61,423 bases of DNA from Pseudomonas sp. REP124. GTDB taxonomy: Bacteria > Pseudomonadota > Gammaproteobacteria > Pseudomonadales > Pseudomonadaceae. Within the stretch, counting starts at the first letter, position 1. Each line of letters starts with the position of its first letter. The notes under the pieces are model-generated. The model saw only the letters and a list, made by a program, of their open reading frames with translations. It was not told the origin of the DNA and searched no databases. A program made the translations under genes and the position numbers. The stretch is from contig NZ_JAIQWX010000022.1 in NCBI RefSeq assembly GCF_020164475.1, positions 1 to 61,423 on the forward strand, read 5' to 3'. This document shows positions 1 through 8,543 of this stretch, one piece after another.

Positions 1-6
1 GGGCCT

Positions 7-38
7 CCATCGCGAGCAAGCTCGCTCCTACAGGGGGA
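7..38. repeat. REP element (partial view at window edge)
   Basis: A short palindromic unit reading CCATCGCGAGCAAGCTCGC followed by TCCTACAGGGG. It matches one arm of the REPINs at 26546, 34125 and 37219. The partner arm would lie outside the window, so it is unknown whether this is a single REP or half of a doublet. Confidence 0.75.
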
Positions 39-138
39 GGAATATGGCATAAAGATAGATCGCAACGATCTAACTGGTTATAAGAAAAATCGCTATGCTG
101 CGGGCCAGATTTCCCCTGCGATCTTTGTGGACGTATCA

Positions 139-924
139 ATGGATTTACTGAACATCGGGTTGGTCGTTGCCGGACTGGTTGTCGGCTTCATCGTCGGCAT
201 GACCGGCGTGGGTGGCGGGTCGTTGATGACCCCGATCCTGCTGGCATTCGGCATCAACCCGGCAACGGCGGTCGGCACCGATCTGCTGTACGCGGCCATC
301 ACCAAGTCCAGTGGCGTACTCGTCCACCGAAAAAACAACAACATCGACTGGAAAATCACCGGCTGGCTGACCGCCGGCAGTGTCCCGGCGGTGCTGCTGA
401 CCCTGTGGTTCCTGAGCACCCTGCACTCGGCGCCGGATGCGATGAACGCCATCATCAAACAGGCTCTGGGTGTCGTGCTGTTTGCCACCGCCTTGGCGAT
501 CCTGTTCAAGAAACGCCTGCTCGACTTCGCCCACAAACGCGCCGGCGGCAACTACAACCCCAGCGGCACGCGCCTGAATATCCTCACCGTCATCACTGGT
601 CTGGTGCTCGGCACCATGGTCGCCCTGACCTCCATCGGCGCCGGCGCCCTGGGGACCGTGGCCCTGTTCATCCTCTACCCGCTGCTGGCGACCCGTCGCC
701 TGGTCGGCACCGAAATCGCCCACGCCGTCCCCCTGACCCTGGTCGCAGGCCTGGGCCACGCGAGCATGGGCAACATGGACTGGCAGGTGCTGGGTTATCT
801 GCTGGTGGGTTCGTTGCCGGGGATTTACCTGGGCAGCCACCTCACCGGGCGTATCTCCGATGAAGTGTTGCGCCCTTGTCTGGCGACCATGCTGGTGTTG
901 ATCGGGTACAAGTTGGTGTTCTAA
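139..924 (+). CDS. TauE/SafE family membrane protein (putative sulfite/anion exporter)
   Basis: Encodes 261 residues, almost all hydrophobic helices, with a glycine-rich stretch near residues 16-26 (GMTGVGGGSLMTP) and a second similar repeat in the C-terminal half, as is usual for the TauE/SafE (DUF81) family. Members are thought to move sulfite, sulfoacetate or other small anions across the inner membrane; the substrate here cannot be read from sequence. I prefer the ATG at 139, behind a weak GGAC, over the in-frame GTG at 127, which has no ribosome site. A strong terminator follows. It stands alone, so context does not help the function. Confidence 0.85.
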   Translation: MDLLNIGLVVAGLVVGFIVGMTGVGGGSLMTPILLAFGINPATAVGTDLLYAAITKSSGVLVHRKNNNIDWKITGWLTAGSVPAVLLTLWFLSTLHSAPDAMNAIIKQALGVVLFATALAILFKKRLLDFAHKRAGGNYNPSGTRLNILTVITGLVLGTMVALTSIGAGALGTVALFILYPLLATRRLVGTEIAHAVPLTLVAGLGHASMGNMDWQVLGYLLVGSLPGIYLGSHLTGRISDEVLRPCLATMLVLIGYKLVF

Positions 925-952
925 GGCTGGCAGTCGCTGCGTACAAACGAAC

Positions 953-981
953 AGGCCGTATCTTAATACGGCCTTTTTTTT
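953..981 (+). terminator. Rho-independent terminator after the TauE gene
   Basis: AGGCCGTAT, a 4-nt loop and ATACGGCCT form a perfect 9-bp stem followed by a run of eight T. It lies between the plus-strand TauE gene and the end of the minus-strand MFS gene. Confidence 0.9.
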
Positions 982-988
982 CTGCCGA

Positions 989-2245
989 TCAGCCTGTTTT
1001 GCCGCCGCGCCAGACCAGCAGCGCCGCCAGTAACTGGCTGCCTGCGAAGAAGGTGAACAGGCCTTGCGCGCTCCAGCGGGCGTCCAGCAGCAAGCCGGCG
1101 ACGGCGGGTGAAAGAATTGCACCGACGCGCCCCAAACCTAATACCAGACCCACTCCGCTGGTTCGAATGGATGTGACGAACGCTTGTGGTGCGAGGGTGT
1201 AAAGAGCGGCGATGGCGCCGTTGAGCAGCAGGCCGGTGCTGAAACCGATCAAAATGGCCAGGCTCCACTGGGCGCTGACCGGCACCATGAACGTCATCAG
1301 TATGGCGTTGAGCAACAGAAAACCGAGCAACAATCGTCGCGAACCGAAACGGTCCGCGCCCAGGCCCATCAACAAGGCGCCGAGCATGCCGCCTGCGCTC
1401 AGCAGGATGCCGCCGACAGCACTTTGCTTTTCCGTAAAGCCGTTATAGGTCATCAGTGTCGGGGTCCAACTCATTACGAAGTAAAAGCCGAACATGATGA
1501 GGAAGAAGGCCATGGCCAGCGATGCGGTCTGCTGCCACTGTCCGGGTGAAAACAGCTGGCGGTAATCCGCACGGCTGTGCGGGGGCTGGACGCAGTCGTC
1601 GGCCGCTTGTGGTCCGGCGCACTCGGACCGCATCGTGAGAAACGCCTGGGACTCGCGCAGCCAGCACGCACCCGCCAATGTCGCCACGAACGTGATCAGG
1701 CCGCCTGCGAGAAAGACATATCGCCAGCCCAGGTGGTCATTGAACACATGGGCAAGCACGCCCCCCAGACTCACCCCCAGCGCGAAGGACAGCGATTGCA
1801 GCGCGATCGCCAGACCTCGCCGATGCGCGCTTGCGTGTTCAAAAGTGAGCACATTGGCGCCGACCAGTACCGCACCCAGCCCGATGCCGGTCAGACCGCG
1901 CAATAACATCAGCGAGAACAGTCCCTGGCTCCAGAACGTCAGCACCATGCACAGTCCGCTGACTGACAGGCCCGCAATCAACAAGGGCCGACGCCCGTGG
2001 CGGTCAGCGGCCGGGGCGGCAAACATTGAGCCCAGCGCCATGCCGACCAGGCTGGCGCTGAGCAGCATGCCGAGTTCGATCCCGCTCAATCCCCATTGCG
2101 CAGCAACGGCGGCGCCGGTGAACGCCATGACCATGGCATCCAGGCCATCGACCACGTTGAAAAACATGCACAGGCCGATGCCCCGCCATTGCGTGGGAGT
2201 CATTGATCGGTCGTCGATGGCGTCCCGGTGCCTGTTCCCACTCAT
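989..2245 (-). CDS. MFS transporter, aromatic acid:H+ symporter-like
   Basis: A 418-residue protein with 12 predicted membrane helices. The segment FNVVDGLDAMVMAF in the first helix and DRHGRRPLL in the loop between helices 2 and 3 are typical of the AAHS family (PcaK/BenK-like importers of benzoate or hydroxybenzoates). The start at 2245 is chosen because AAGGA lies 7 nt upstream; a longer reading frame to 2314 has no ribosome site. It is divergent from the hydrolase operon that begins at 2511, which suggests it imports a substrate for those enzymes. The substrate is inferred only from family. Confidence 0.85.
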   Translation of the reverse strand: MSGNRHRDAIDDRSMTPTQWRGIGLCMFFNVVDGLDAMVMAFTGAAVAAQWGLSGIELGMLLSASLVGMALGSMFAAPAADRHGRRPLLIAGLSVSGLCMVLTFWSQGLFSLMLLRGLTGIGLGAVLVGANVLTFEHASAHRRGLAIALQSLSFALGVSLGGVLAHVFNDHLGWRYVFLAGGLITFVATLAGACWLRESQAFLTMRSECAGPQAADDCVQPPHSRADYRQLFSPGQWQQTASLAMAFFLIMFGFYFVMSWTPTLMTYNGFTEKQSAVGGILLSAGGMLGALLMGLGADRFGSRRLLLGFLLLNAILMTFMVPVSAQWSLAILIGFSTGLLLNGAIAALYTLAPQAFVTSIRTSGVGLVLGLGRVGAILSPAVAGLLLDARWSAQGLFTFFAGSQLLAALLVWRGGKTG

Positions 2246-2353
2246 TGCTGGTCCTTCTACCCATGATTGCCTGTAAACGTTGCGCGGCGCACTGCACTGC
2301 TGCGACGACACCATTCAGCACGTCAACTGGCAAGTGATACTTAGGTATCGACC

Positions 2354-2369
2354 GACACCAACGTGCAAT
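2354..2369 (+). promoter_or_regulatory. Regulon motif copy 1 (before the hydrolase operon)
   Basis: GACACCAACGTGCAAT. It is one of four near-identical 16-mers in the window that point the same way relative to the downstream gene. It ends 141 nt before the start at 2511. A partial upstream half (GTATC) sits about ten bases before it. Being in a divergent region it could also affect the transporter at 2245. Confidence 0.7.
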
Positions 2370-2510
2370 CGTCCCGAGGATCACGAGGGTGGTTTTATCA
2401 GCCTGCGTAAGCCGGATTGACGCGACAAATGGAGCCATATGCGCGCCTCGTTCCGTCCGCCCGGCAACCACCGCTGTGCCAGTAGGCCACTTACTCAAGG
2501 GAAATTGATC

Positions 2511-3860
2511 ATGCGTGCAGATTCGTCCGTTTTCACATGGCACCGATGCCAGGCGTCCAACGCCCGATATCGCCTGCTCGGTCTCGTCTTGCTGGCGGGC
2601 AGCAGCGGTGCGTGGGCTGCGACCACAGCTACCACTTCGCCGGCCGAGGCTATCCGTCCCTACCGCATTCACGTTGATGAAGCGCAACTGACCGACCTGC
2701 GCAAACGCATCGCCGATACCCGTTGGCCCGACAAAGAGCTTGTCGGTGACACAACCCAGGGAGTGCAACTGCAGCAGGTGCAAGCGTTGGTGAAATATTG
2801 GGGAGACGGTTACGACTGGCGCAAGGCCGAAGCAAAGCTCAATGCCTTGCCCGAGTTCATCACCACCATCGATGGCGTCGACATCCAGTTCATACATGTC
2901 CGCTCGCGCAATCCAAACGCGATGCCGCTGATCCTCACCCACGGTTGGCCGGGTTCGCAATTTGAATTCCTCAAGACCATCGGTCCGCTGACCGATCCGA
3001 CCGCGTACGGCGGACGGATGGAAGATTCCTTCGACGTGGTGATTCCGTCGATTCCGGGCCATGGTTTTTCCGGCAAGCCGACCGAACTCGGCTGGGGGCC
3101 TGATCGTGTGGCCAAAGCCTGGGACGTATTGATGAAGCGTCTGGGATACAGCCATTACGTGTCTCAGGGCGGCGATCACGGGTCGGTAATCTCCGACGCC
3201 CTGGGTCGCCTTGCACCTGCGGGGTTGCTCGGCATTCACCTGAACATGCCGGCCACTGTTCCGCCCGAACTGGTGAAACCGATCAACAGCGGTGATCCGG
3301 CGCCGGCCGGGCTGACCGATCCGGAACGCACGGCCTACAACTCGCTGAGCACGTTCTTCGGCCGCAATGCCGCCTACGGCGCGATGATGGTCACCCGGCC
3401 ACAGACCATTGGCTACCTGCTGGCCGACTCTCCCGCGGGCACGGCGGCATGGATGTACGAGAAGTTCGCCGCCTGGACCGACAGTGACGGTCAGCCGGAG
3501 CGGGTACTCACCCGCGATGAAATGCTCGATGACATCAGCCTGTACTGGCTGACCAATGCCGGCGCTTCGTCCTCCCGATTCTATTGGGAGAACAACAACA
3601 ATAACTTCAGCGCCGTGGCGCAGAAGACCGCCGAAATCAAGGTTCCGGTGGCCATCACCGTGTTCCCGCACGAGATCTACCGCGCACCGAGAACCTGGGC
3701 GCAGCGCGCCTATCCCTCGCTTGCGTACTACAACGAAGTCGGCAAAGGCGGTCACTTCGCGTCCTGGGAGCAGCCGCAATTGTTCAGCGAAGAACTGCGT
3801 GCCGCATTCCGACCGCTGCGTACGGCAGTGAACACAAAGGGCATCCAGCCCGCTCCTTAA
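2511..3860 (+). CDS. Exported epoxide hydrolase-like protein (EHN family)
   Basis: A 449-residue protein. Residues 1-45 form a signal peptide ending near GAWA/ATT. An epoxide-hydrolase N-terminal domain follows (IHVDEAQLTDLRKRI, then W-P-D), and then an alpha/beta hydrolase fold. The oxyanion motif HGWPG, the nucleophile Asp222 in GGDHGS and the C-terminal His in KGGHF complete the expected active site. Family members hydrolyse epoxides to diols, usually in the cytoplasm; a signal peptide is notable. The start at 2511 has AAGGGA 8 nt upstream, while the longer frame to 2439 lacks one. It is the first gene of a co-directional run to 7159. The natural substrate is unknown. Confidence 0.88.
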   Translation: MRADSSVFTWHRCQASNARYRLLGLVLLAGSSGAWAATTATTSPAEAIRPYRIHVDEAQLTDLRKRIADTRWPDKELVGDTTQGVQLQQVQALVKYWGDGYDWRKAEAKLNALPEFITTIDGVDIQFIHVRSRNPNAMPLILTHGWPGSQFEFLKTIGPLTDPTAYGGRMEDSFDVVIPSIPGHGFSGKPTELGWGPDRVAKAWDVLMKRLGYSHYVSQGGDHGSVISDALGRLAPAGLLGIHLNMPATVPPELVKPINSGDPAPAGLTDPERTAYNSLSTFFGRNAAYGAMMVTRPQTIGYLLADSPAGTAAWMYEKFAAWTDSDGQPERVLTRDEMLDDISLYWLTNAGASSSRFYWENNNNNFSAVAQKTAEIKVPVAITVFPHEIYRAPRTWAQRAYPSLAYYNEVGKGGHFASWEQPQLFSEELRAAFRPLRTAVNTKGIQPAP

Positions 3861-3918
3861 ACCAGTGATGAGATTCCACTACGCGACGGCCAGTTGGCCG
3901 TCGCACGGGAGACTGACG

Positions 3919-4986
3919 ATGAAAGCTTTGTTGAAACAACAGGCTGTACCCCATCACCTGCGTCTTTTCGCCTGCTCTGTCCTGGCCGTGGCCTGCCTGC
4001 AGGTTGTCGCCCTGAACAGCACATCTTCGCAAGCCCGCGCCGCCGTGCCGGCCAGCACCATCGGCGCACTGACACCGGGTGCCCATTCGTCCCTTGGCCC
4101 GCTCAAACACGTCAAGGCCGGCCTGTTGGATGTCGCCTACGCCGAACTCGGCCCGGCCGACGGGCCGGTGGTCATCCTGCTGCATGGTTGGCCGTACGAT
4201 ATCCACAGCTACGCTGATGTGGCACCGGCATTGGCAGAGAAGGGCTACCGGGTACTGGTGCCGTATGCACGCGGTTATGGCGATACGACGTTTCTCTCTG
4301 CCAAGACTGTTCGCAATGGCCAGCCAGCCGCTCTTGCGACTGACGTAATCGACTTCATGGACGCGCTGAAGATCAAGCAGGCCGTACTGGGCGGTTATGA
4401 CTGGGGTGCACGCACGGCCGATATCGTTGCTGCATTATGGCCAGAGCGGGTGAAGGCGTTGGTGGCGGTCAGTGGTTATCTGATCGGCAGCCAGGCTGCC
4501 GGAAAAGCTCCACTGCCACCGGCTGCCGAATTGCAGTGGTGGTATCAGTTCTACTTTGCCACCGAGCGTGGACGTCTGGGCTATGAAAAGAACACCCACG
4601 ACTTCGCCAAATTGATCTGGAAGCTGGCCTCGCCCCAGTGGAATTTCGACGATGCGACCTACAACCGCAGCGCTGCTGCCTTGCAGAACCCCGACCACGT
4701 CGCCGTTTCCATCTTCAACTACCGCTGGCGCCTGAACCTCATCAAAGGTGAGGCCCGATACGACGCGCTGGAGAAAAAGCTGGCGCAGTTCCCGTCCATC
4801 GGCGTTCCGACCATCACCCTGGAAGGCGACGCCAACGGCGCGCCCCATCCTCCGGCGGACGCCTATGCCAAGCGTTTCACCGGCAAATATCAGCATCGGC
4901 TGATCCAAGGTGGTATCGGCCACAACCTGCCTCAGGAAGCACCTCAAGCCTTCGCTCAAGCCGTGATGGATGCCGATCGCCTCTGA
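3919..4986 (+). CDS. Exported alpha/beta hydrolase, epoxide hydrolase/dehalogenase type
   Basis: A 355-residue protein with a signal peptide (hydrophobic core LFACSVLAVACLQVV, AxA-type cleavage near residue 40). Motifs are HGWPYD (oxyanion hole), nucleophile Asp161 in GGYDWGA, and a terminal His in GGIGHNLPQEAP. An Asp nucleophile marks the epoxide hydrolase/haloalkane dehalogenase branch rather than esterases. The start at 3919 has GGGAGA just upstream. It begins 58 nt after the first hydrolase and ends 20 nt before the cytochrome P460 gene, so co-transcription is likely. It differs from the first hydrolase in lacking the EHN domain. Confidence 0.87.
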   Translation: MKALLKQQAVPHHLRLFACSVLAVACLQVVALNSTSSQARAAVPASTIGALTPGAHSSLGPLKHVKAGLLDVAYAELGPADGPVVILLHGWPYDIHSYADVAPALAEKGYRVLVPYARGYGDTTFLSAKTVRNGQPAALATDVIDFMDALKIKQAVLGGYDWGARTADIVAALWPERVKALVAVSGYLIGSQAAGKAPLPPAAELQWWYQFYFATERGRLGYEKNTHDFAKLIWKLASPQWNFDDATYNRSAAALQNPDHVAVSIFNYRWRLNLIKGEARYDALEKKLAQFPSIGVPTITLEGDANGAPHPPADAYAKRFTGKYQHRLIQGGIGHNLPQEAPQAFAQAVMDADRL

Positions 4987-5006
4987 TCGGCACCACAAGG
5001 AGAACC

Positions 5007-5513
5007 ATGATGAAACCTACATGTCTTGCGGTCTTCAGTGCCGCCATCGCCACGGCTGCCTTGATCGCCACCAGCGTCGCGCTGGCCGATGGGGGCGAGG
5101 CGTCGCCGATCTACGGGGTGAAATTGCCCGATGGCTATCGCACCTGGCCGTTGATTGCCCCGGCGCAGGAAGCCGAACCCTTGAACGAATTACGTGCAGT
5201 GTTGGGCAACGAGCAAGCGATGAAGGCTTACCAGGCTTCGACGCTGCCGTTTCCCGACGGCACGGTACTGGTGAAGTTGGCCTGGAAACATGTGCAGTCG
5301 CCGGAGTTCGAGCCGGCTTCCATTCCCGGCGCGGCGACCACCGTCCAGGTGATGGTCAAGGACTCGAAAAAATACGCCTCTACCGGAGGTTGGGGGTTTG
5401 GCCGCTTCATCAATGGCAAACCCGCCGATGAAGCGCAGCATCAGACCTGCTTCGCCTGCCATCAGGCACGCGTGCAGAACCATGACTTTGTCTTCACCCG
5501 ATTCGCTCCCTAA
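5007..5513 (+). CDS. Exported cytochrome P460 family protein
   Basis: A 168-residue protein with a signal peptide (residues 1-28, cleavage near ALA/DGG). The P460 fold is suggested by GYRTWPLIAP, by PFPDGTVLVKLAWK and by a C-terminal haem c site CFACH (CXXCH). Known P460 proteins are periplasmic c-type haem proteins that oxidise hydroxylamine, and some P460-like members have other or unknown roles. AAGGAG is 4 nt before the first ATG and 7 nt before the second ATG (5010), so either could start. It is placed tightly between two exported hydrolases (gaps of 20 and 23 nt). Confidence 0.87.
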   Translation: MMKPTCLAVFSAAIATAALIATSVALADGGEASPIYGVKLPDGYRTWPLIAPAQEAEPLNELRAVLGNEQAMKAYQASTLPFPDGTVLVKLAWKHVQSPEFEPASIPGAATTVQVMVKDSKKYASTGGWGFGRFINGKPADEAQHQTCFACHQARVQNHDFVFTRFAP

Positions 5514-5536
5514 TCCACGAAATCAAGGGGTTCACC

Positions 5537-6322
5537 ATGAAAAAACTATTGAGCGCACTGACGATTGCAACCGGGCTGGTCGTTGGCGTTAATGCCTTTG
5601 CGCAGCCTGAAAAAACCACGGTGGTGCTGGTGCACGGCGCTTTTGCCGATGCGTCGAGCTGGAACGGTGTAGTGAAAATTCTCGAGAAAGACGGATACAC
5701 CGTGGTCGCCGCCGCCAATCCGTTGCGCAGCGTCAAAGGCGACAGCGCGACGGTTTCCGCCTTGCTGTCGAGCATCAAGTCGCCGGTGGTACTGGTCGGC
5801 CATTCCTATGGCGGCAATGTCATCAGCGCGGCGGCCAACGATCACCCGACGGTCAAGGCGCTGGTCTACGTCAGCGCATTCGCGCCCGAAGCGGGTGAAA
5901 CCGTCGCCGGTCTGGCCGGCAAATTCCCCGGCAGCACCCTCGGCCCGACACTCGCCGCCCCAGTCGCGCACGCCGATGGCGGCAAGGATCTATACATCCA
6001 GCAAGACAAGTTTCATGACCAGTTCGCTGCGGATGTGCCTGCTGACCAGGCTGCCCTGATGGCTGCGACCCAGCGCCCCGTGACTGAAGCGGCGCTCAAT
6101 GAACCGTCTGGTGATCCGGCGTGGAGGCGTGTCCCGTCATGGTTCATCTACGGCGACCAGGACAAGAACATTCCTGCGCAAGCCATGGCCTTCATGGCCA
6201 AGCGGGCCGAAGCCAAGTCAGTGCAAGTGATTCACGGAGCCTCCCATGTGGTGATGGTTTCCAACCCGGAGCCGGTTGCCCGGCTGATTGAAAAGGCCGC
6301 GACGGATACCGCGCACCTGTAA
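5537..6322 (+). CDS. Exported alpha/beta hydrolase (serine nucleophile)
   Basis: A 261-residue protein with a clear signal peptide ending at AFAQ (residue 23). LVHGAFADASSW is the oxyanion region; Ser90 in GHSYGG is the nucleophile; FIYGDQDKNIP supplies the acid and GASHVVM the His. This is the methylesterase-like (RsbQ/salicylate-esterase-like) branch often annotated only as alpha/beta hydrolase. AAGGGG precedes the ATG by 6 nt. Together with the two upstream Asp-type hydrolases it would provide sequential hydrolytic steps in the periplasm. Substrate unknown. Confidence 0.87.
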   Translation: MKKLLSALTIATGLVVGVNAFAQPEKTTVVLVHGAFADASSWNGVVKILEKDGYTVVAAANPLRSVKGDSATVSALLSSIKSPVVLVGHSYGGNVISAAANDHPTVKALVYVSAFAPEAGETVAGLAGKFPGSTLGPTLAAPVAHADGGKDLYIQQDKFHDQFAADVPADQAALMAATQRPVTEAALNEPSGDPAWRRVPSWFIYGDQDKNIPAQAMAFMAKRAEAKSVQVIHGASHVVMVSNPEPVARLIEKAATDTAHL

Positions 6323-6406
6323 TGCATCGATCGGTCAACAGGTCGGGCCTTTGCGGCGGCCGTTGACTGGTCAGTCATGTTTTCTCACTCACGAAGGTAT
6401 TGAGCA

Positions 6407-7159
6407 ATGTCCACGATCACTCAACGTTTTACCGGTAAAACCGCACTGGTTACTGGCGGTTCGCGCGGCATCGGTGCCGCTATCGTTCGCCGTCTGGCCA
6501 GAGAAGGAGCAGCGGTCGCCTTTACTTACTCCGCTTCCGAGGAACAGGCGCAAGCGCTGGTTGCCAGCATTGAGGGCGACGGCGGCACGGCGTTGGCCAT
6601 CAAGGCCAACAGCAAATTTGCCGAGGATATCGAGCACGCGGTGGACTTTACCCTGCGCAAGTTCGGTGCCGTGAACATCCTGGTGAACAACGCCGGCATC
6701 CTCAGTCTGGGAACGGTCGATGACTTCACTGTCGAGGCGTTCGACGATCTTTACGCCATCAACGTGCGTGGCGCTTACATCGCGGCTCGAACGTGTGCTG
6801 CGATCATGCAACGTGGCGACCGGATCATTACCATTGGCAGCGTGGCGGGCGAGCGTTCCGGCTTCCCCGGTTCCAGCGGGTACAGCATGAGCAAGTCGGC
6901 ACTGATCGGCCTGACACGCGGTCTGGCCCAGGATTTCGCCGCCCGTGGCATCACCGTCAACAATGTCCAGCCCGGCCCGACCGCCACCGACATGAACCCG
7001 GCTGACGCGCCCTACCTGGAGCACGTCATCAGCCGCGTGCCGTTGGGACGTCTGGGGTATGCCGATGAGATCGCCAGCATGGCCGTGTACCTCGCCAGCG
7101 AAGAGGCGTCGTTCGTTACCGGTGCCAGTTTGACTGTCGACGGCGGTTACCTTTCCTGA
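6407..7159 (+). CDS. Short-chain dehydrogenase/reductase
   Basis: A 250-residue classical SDR with the cofactor motif TGGSRGIGAA (residues about 14-24), NNAG, and the active-site Tyr159/Lys163 in YSMSK preceded by the Ser of IGSVAGERSG. There is no signal peptide, so it is cytoplasmic, unlike the four genes before it. It is the last gene of the run, 84 nt after the hydrolase. Its product likely oxidises or reduces an alcohol/ketone derived from the upstream chemistry, but this is inference. Confidence 0.9.
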   Translation: MSTITQRFTGKTALVTGGSRGIGAAIVRRLAREGAAVAFTYSASEEQAQALVASIEGDGGTALAIKANSKFAEDIEHAVDFTLRKFGAVNILVNNAGILSLGTVDDFTVEAFDDLYAINVRGAYIAARTCAAIMQRGDRIITIGSVAGERSGFPGSSGYSMSKSALIGLTRGLAQDFAARGITVNNVQPGPTATDMNPADAPYLEHVISRVPLGRLGYADEIASMAVYLASEEASFVTGASLTVDGGYLS

Positions 7160-7163
7160 GGGA

Positions 7164-8387
7164 TCAACTGCCCCGGACAAAGGAAGCCTGGGGCAGGGGA
7201 TCGACCGCCGGCTTGAGCAGCGGCGTGATGCACAGCATCAGCAACAACACCACGAACAGCAGACTGTAGGCTGGAGCAAAATGACCGGTGTAGTCGCGCA
7301 GGGCGCCGAACAGCAGCGGGCCCAGCGCGGCAACCAGGTAACCGATGAACAGCATGAACACGGTCCACAGACCGGCCTGTTCGACGGTCGCTGTGTTGTC
7401 CAGCGGCAAAGTCATGGCGACGGTAAAGCCCATGCCCAGGCCTATGGCTGCCAGCATTACGTAGAGGACCGGTGCCCAACCAGGCAGGAAGGCCATGCCG
7501 GCTACACCCAGTGTCGCCATCATGGTGGAGAGACCCACCAGTGCACGACGATCATGTGCCTTGCCTGGCAGCAAGCCGGCACAGACGCTGGCCACCGCGA
7601 ACACCGCAGTGAAAATCCCCAGCAACGCGCCTGGCGACAAGCTCGAAACCGCCGTTTCCAGATAGGCCGGTGCCATCCAGGCGAATAGCGCATAGACCAC
7701 GAACTGTCCTGCGCCAAAGTTCAACGCCACCCACCAGGCTTGCATGTTGCGCCATGGCAGGCCGGCCGCGGATGTCTGGCGCGGTTTCGCGGCAGTCGGT
7801 GGCGCGGCGAAGCTTTTTGTCATCCAGATCCAGCTCGCCACTGCGGTTACGCACAGCAGGCTCCAGACCCCGGCGCTGATCCGCCAGCTCTCCGTCAGTT
7901 CGGCAATGGGGGCGCTGAAGACCGCAGCCAGGGTTGCACCCACGCTCAGGCCGGCGGCGTAGATGCCCATGAACAGGGCGGCGCGATGGGGGAAATGGGA
8001 CTTGATCCAGCCGCCGGTCATCGCACCGGCGATGGAGATCCCCACACTGGCGAGAAAGGTGCTTCCCAACAGGAAAAAAGCATTGGGCGACAGCGCCCGC
8101 AACAACGTGGCGGCTCCGAGCAGTATCAGCGCGACCACGACGCAGCGGTCGATTCCAAAGCGCCTGGCGAGGTTGGGAACCATCAACGCAAACAGCCCCA
8201 TGCAGACATCCGGAATGGAAGTCAGCAGCGCCGCATGGGCGTAGGTCAGATTGAATTGCTGCTGAATCAACAGCAGGATCGGGCCGATCGAGATGATTGC
8301 CGGGCGCAGTGCAATGGACAGCACCAGCAGGCCGATGACGGCAGCGATGCTTTGTCTTTTGTTCGGTAAACCGTGGGTATGTTCCAT
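7164..8387 (-). CDS. nimT: MFS transporter, CynX/NimT family
   Basis: A 407-residue 12-helix transporter. LSIALRPAIISIGPIL near the N-terminus is typical of the CynX/NimT group. In E. coli NimT exports 2-nitroimidazole and is controlled by the adjacent divergent AraC-type repressor NimR; here too an AraC gene is divergent (8544). The start at 8387 is preceded only by a weak GAGG; the longer open frame to 8810 runs through the neighbouring regulator and is rejected. The stop is only 4 bp from the SDR stop (convergent). Gene name by family and context. Confidence 0.8.
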   Translation of the reverse strand: MEHTHGLPNKRQSIAAVIGLLVLSIALRPAIISIGPILLLIQQQFNLTYAHAALLTSIPDVCMGLFALMVPNLARRFGIDRCVVVALILLGAATLLRALSPNAFFLLGSTFLASVGISIAGAMTGGWIKSHFPHRAALFMGIYAAGLSVGATLAAVFSAPIAELTESWRISAGVWSLLCVTAVASWIWMTKSFAAPPTAAKPRQTSAAGLPWRNMQAWWVALNFGAGQFVVYALFAWMAPAYLETAVSSLSPGALLGIFTAVFAVASVCAGLLPGKAHDRRALVGLSTMMATLGVAGMAFLPGWAPVLYVMLAAIGLGMGFTVAMTLPLDNTATVEQAGLWTVFMLFIGYLVAALGPLLFGALRDYTGHFAPAYSLLFVVLLLMLCITPLLKPAVDPLPQASFVRGS

Positions 8388-8543
8388 GGGGACGGCCTCG
8401 TCAGGAAGAATGATGAGCAGGCTAACCCGTGTTGATTGGCGGTAAATGCCATCTATTGTTGCCAAAGTGACATCCTGCGTCGGGCGTGTTTTGATGGCTC
8501 CCAGCGCACTTTCATCCCCCAGGAACGCGGAAGACTGACCCCC

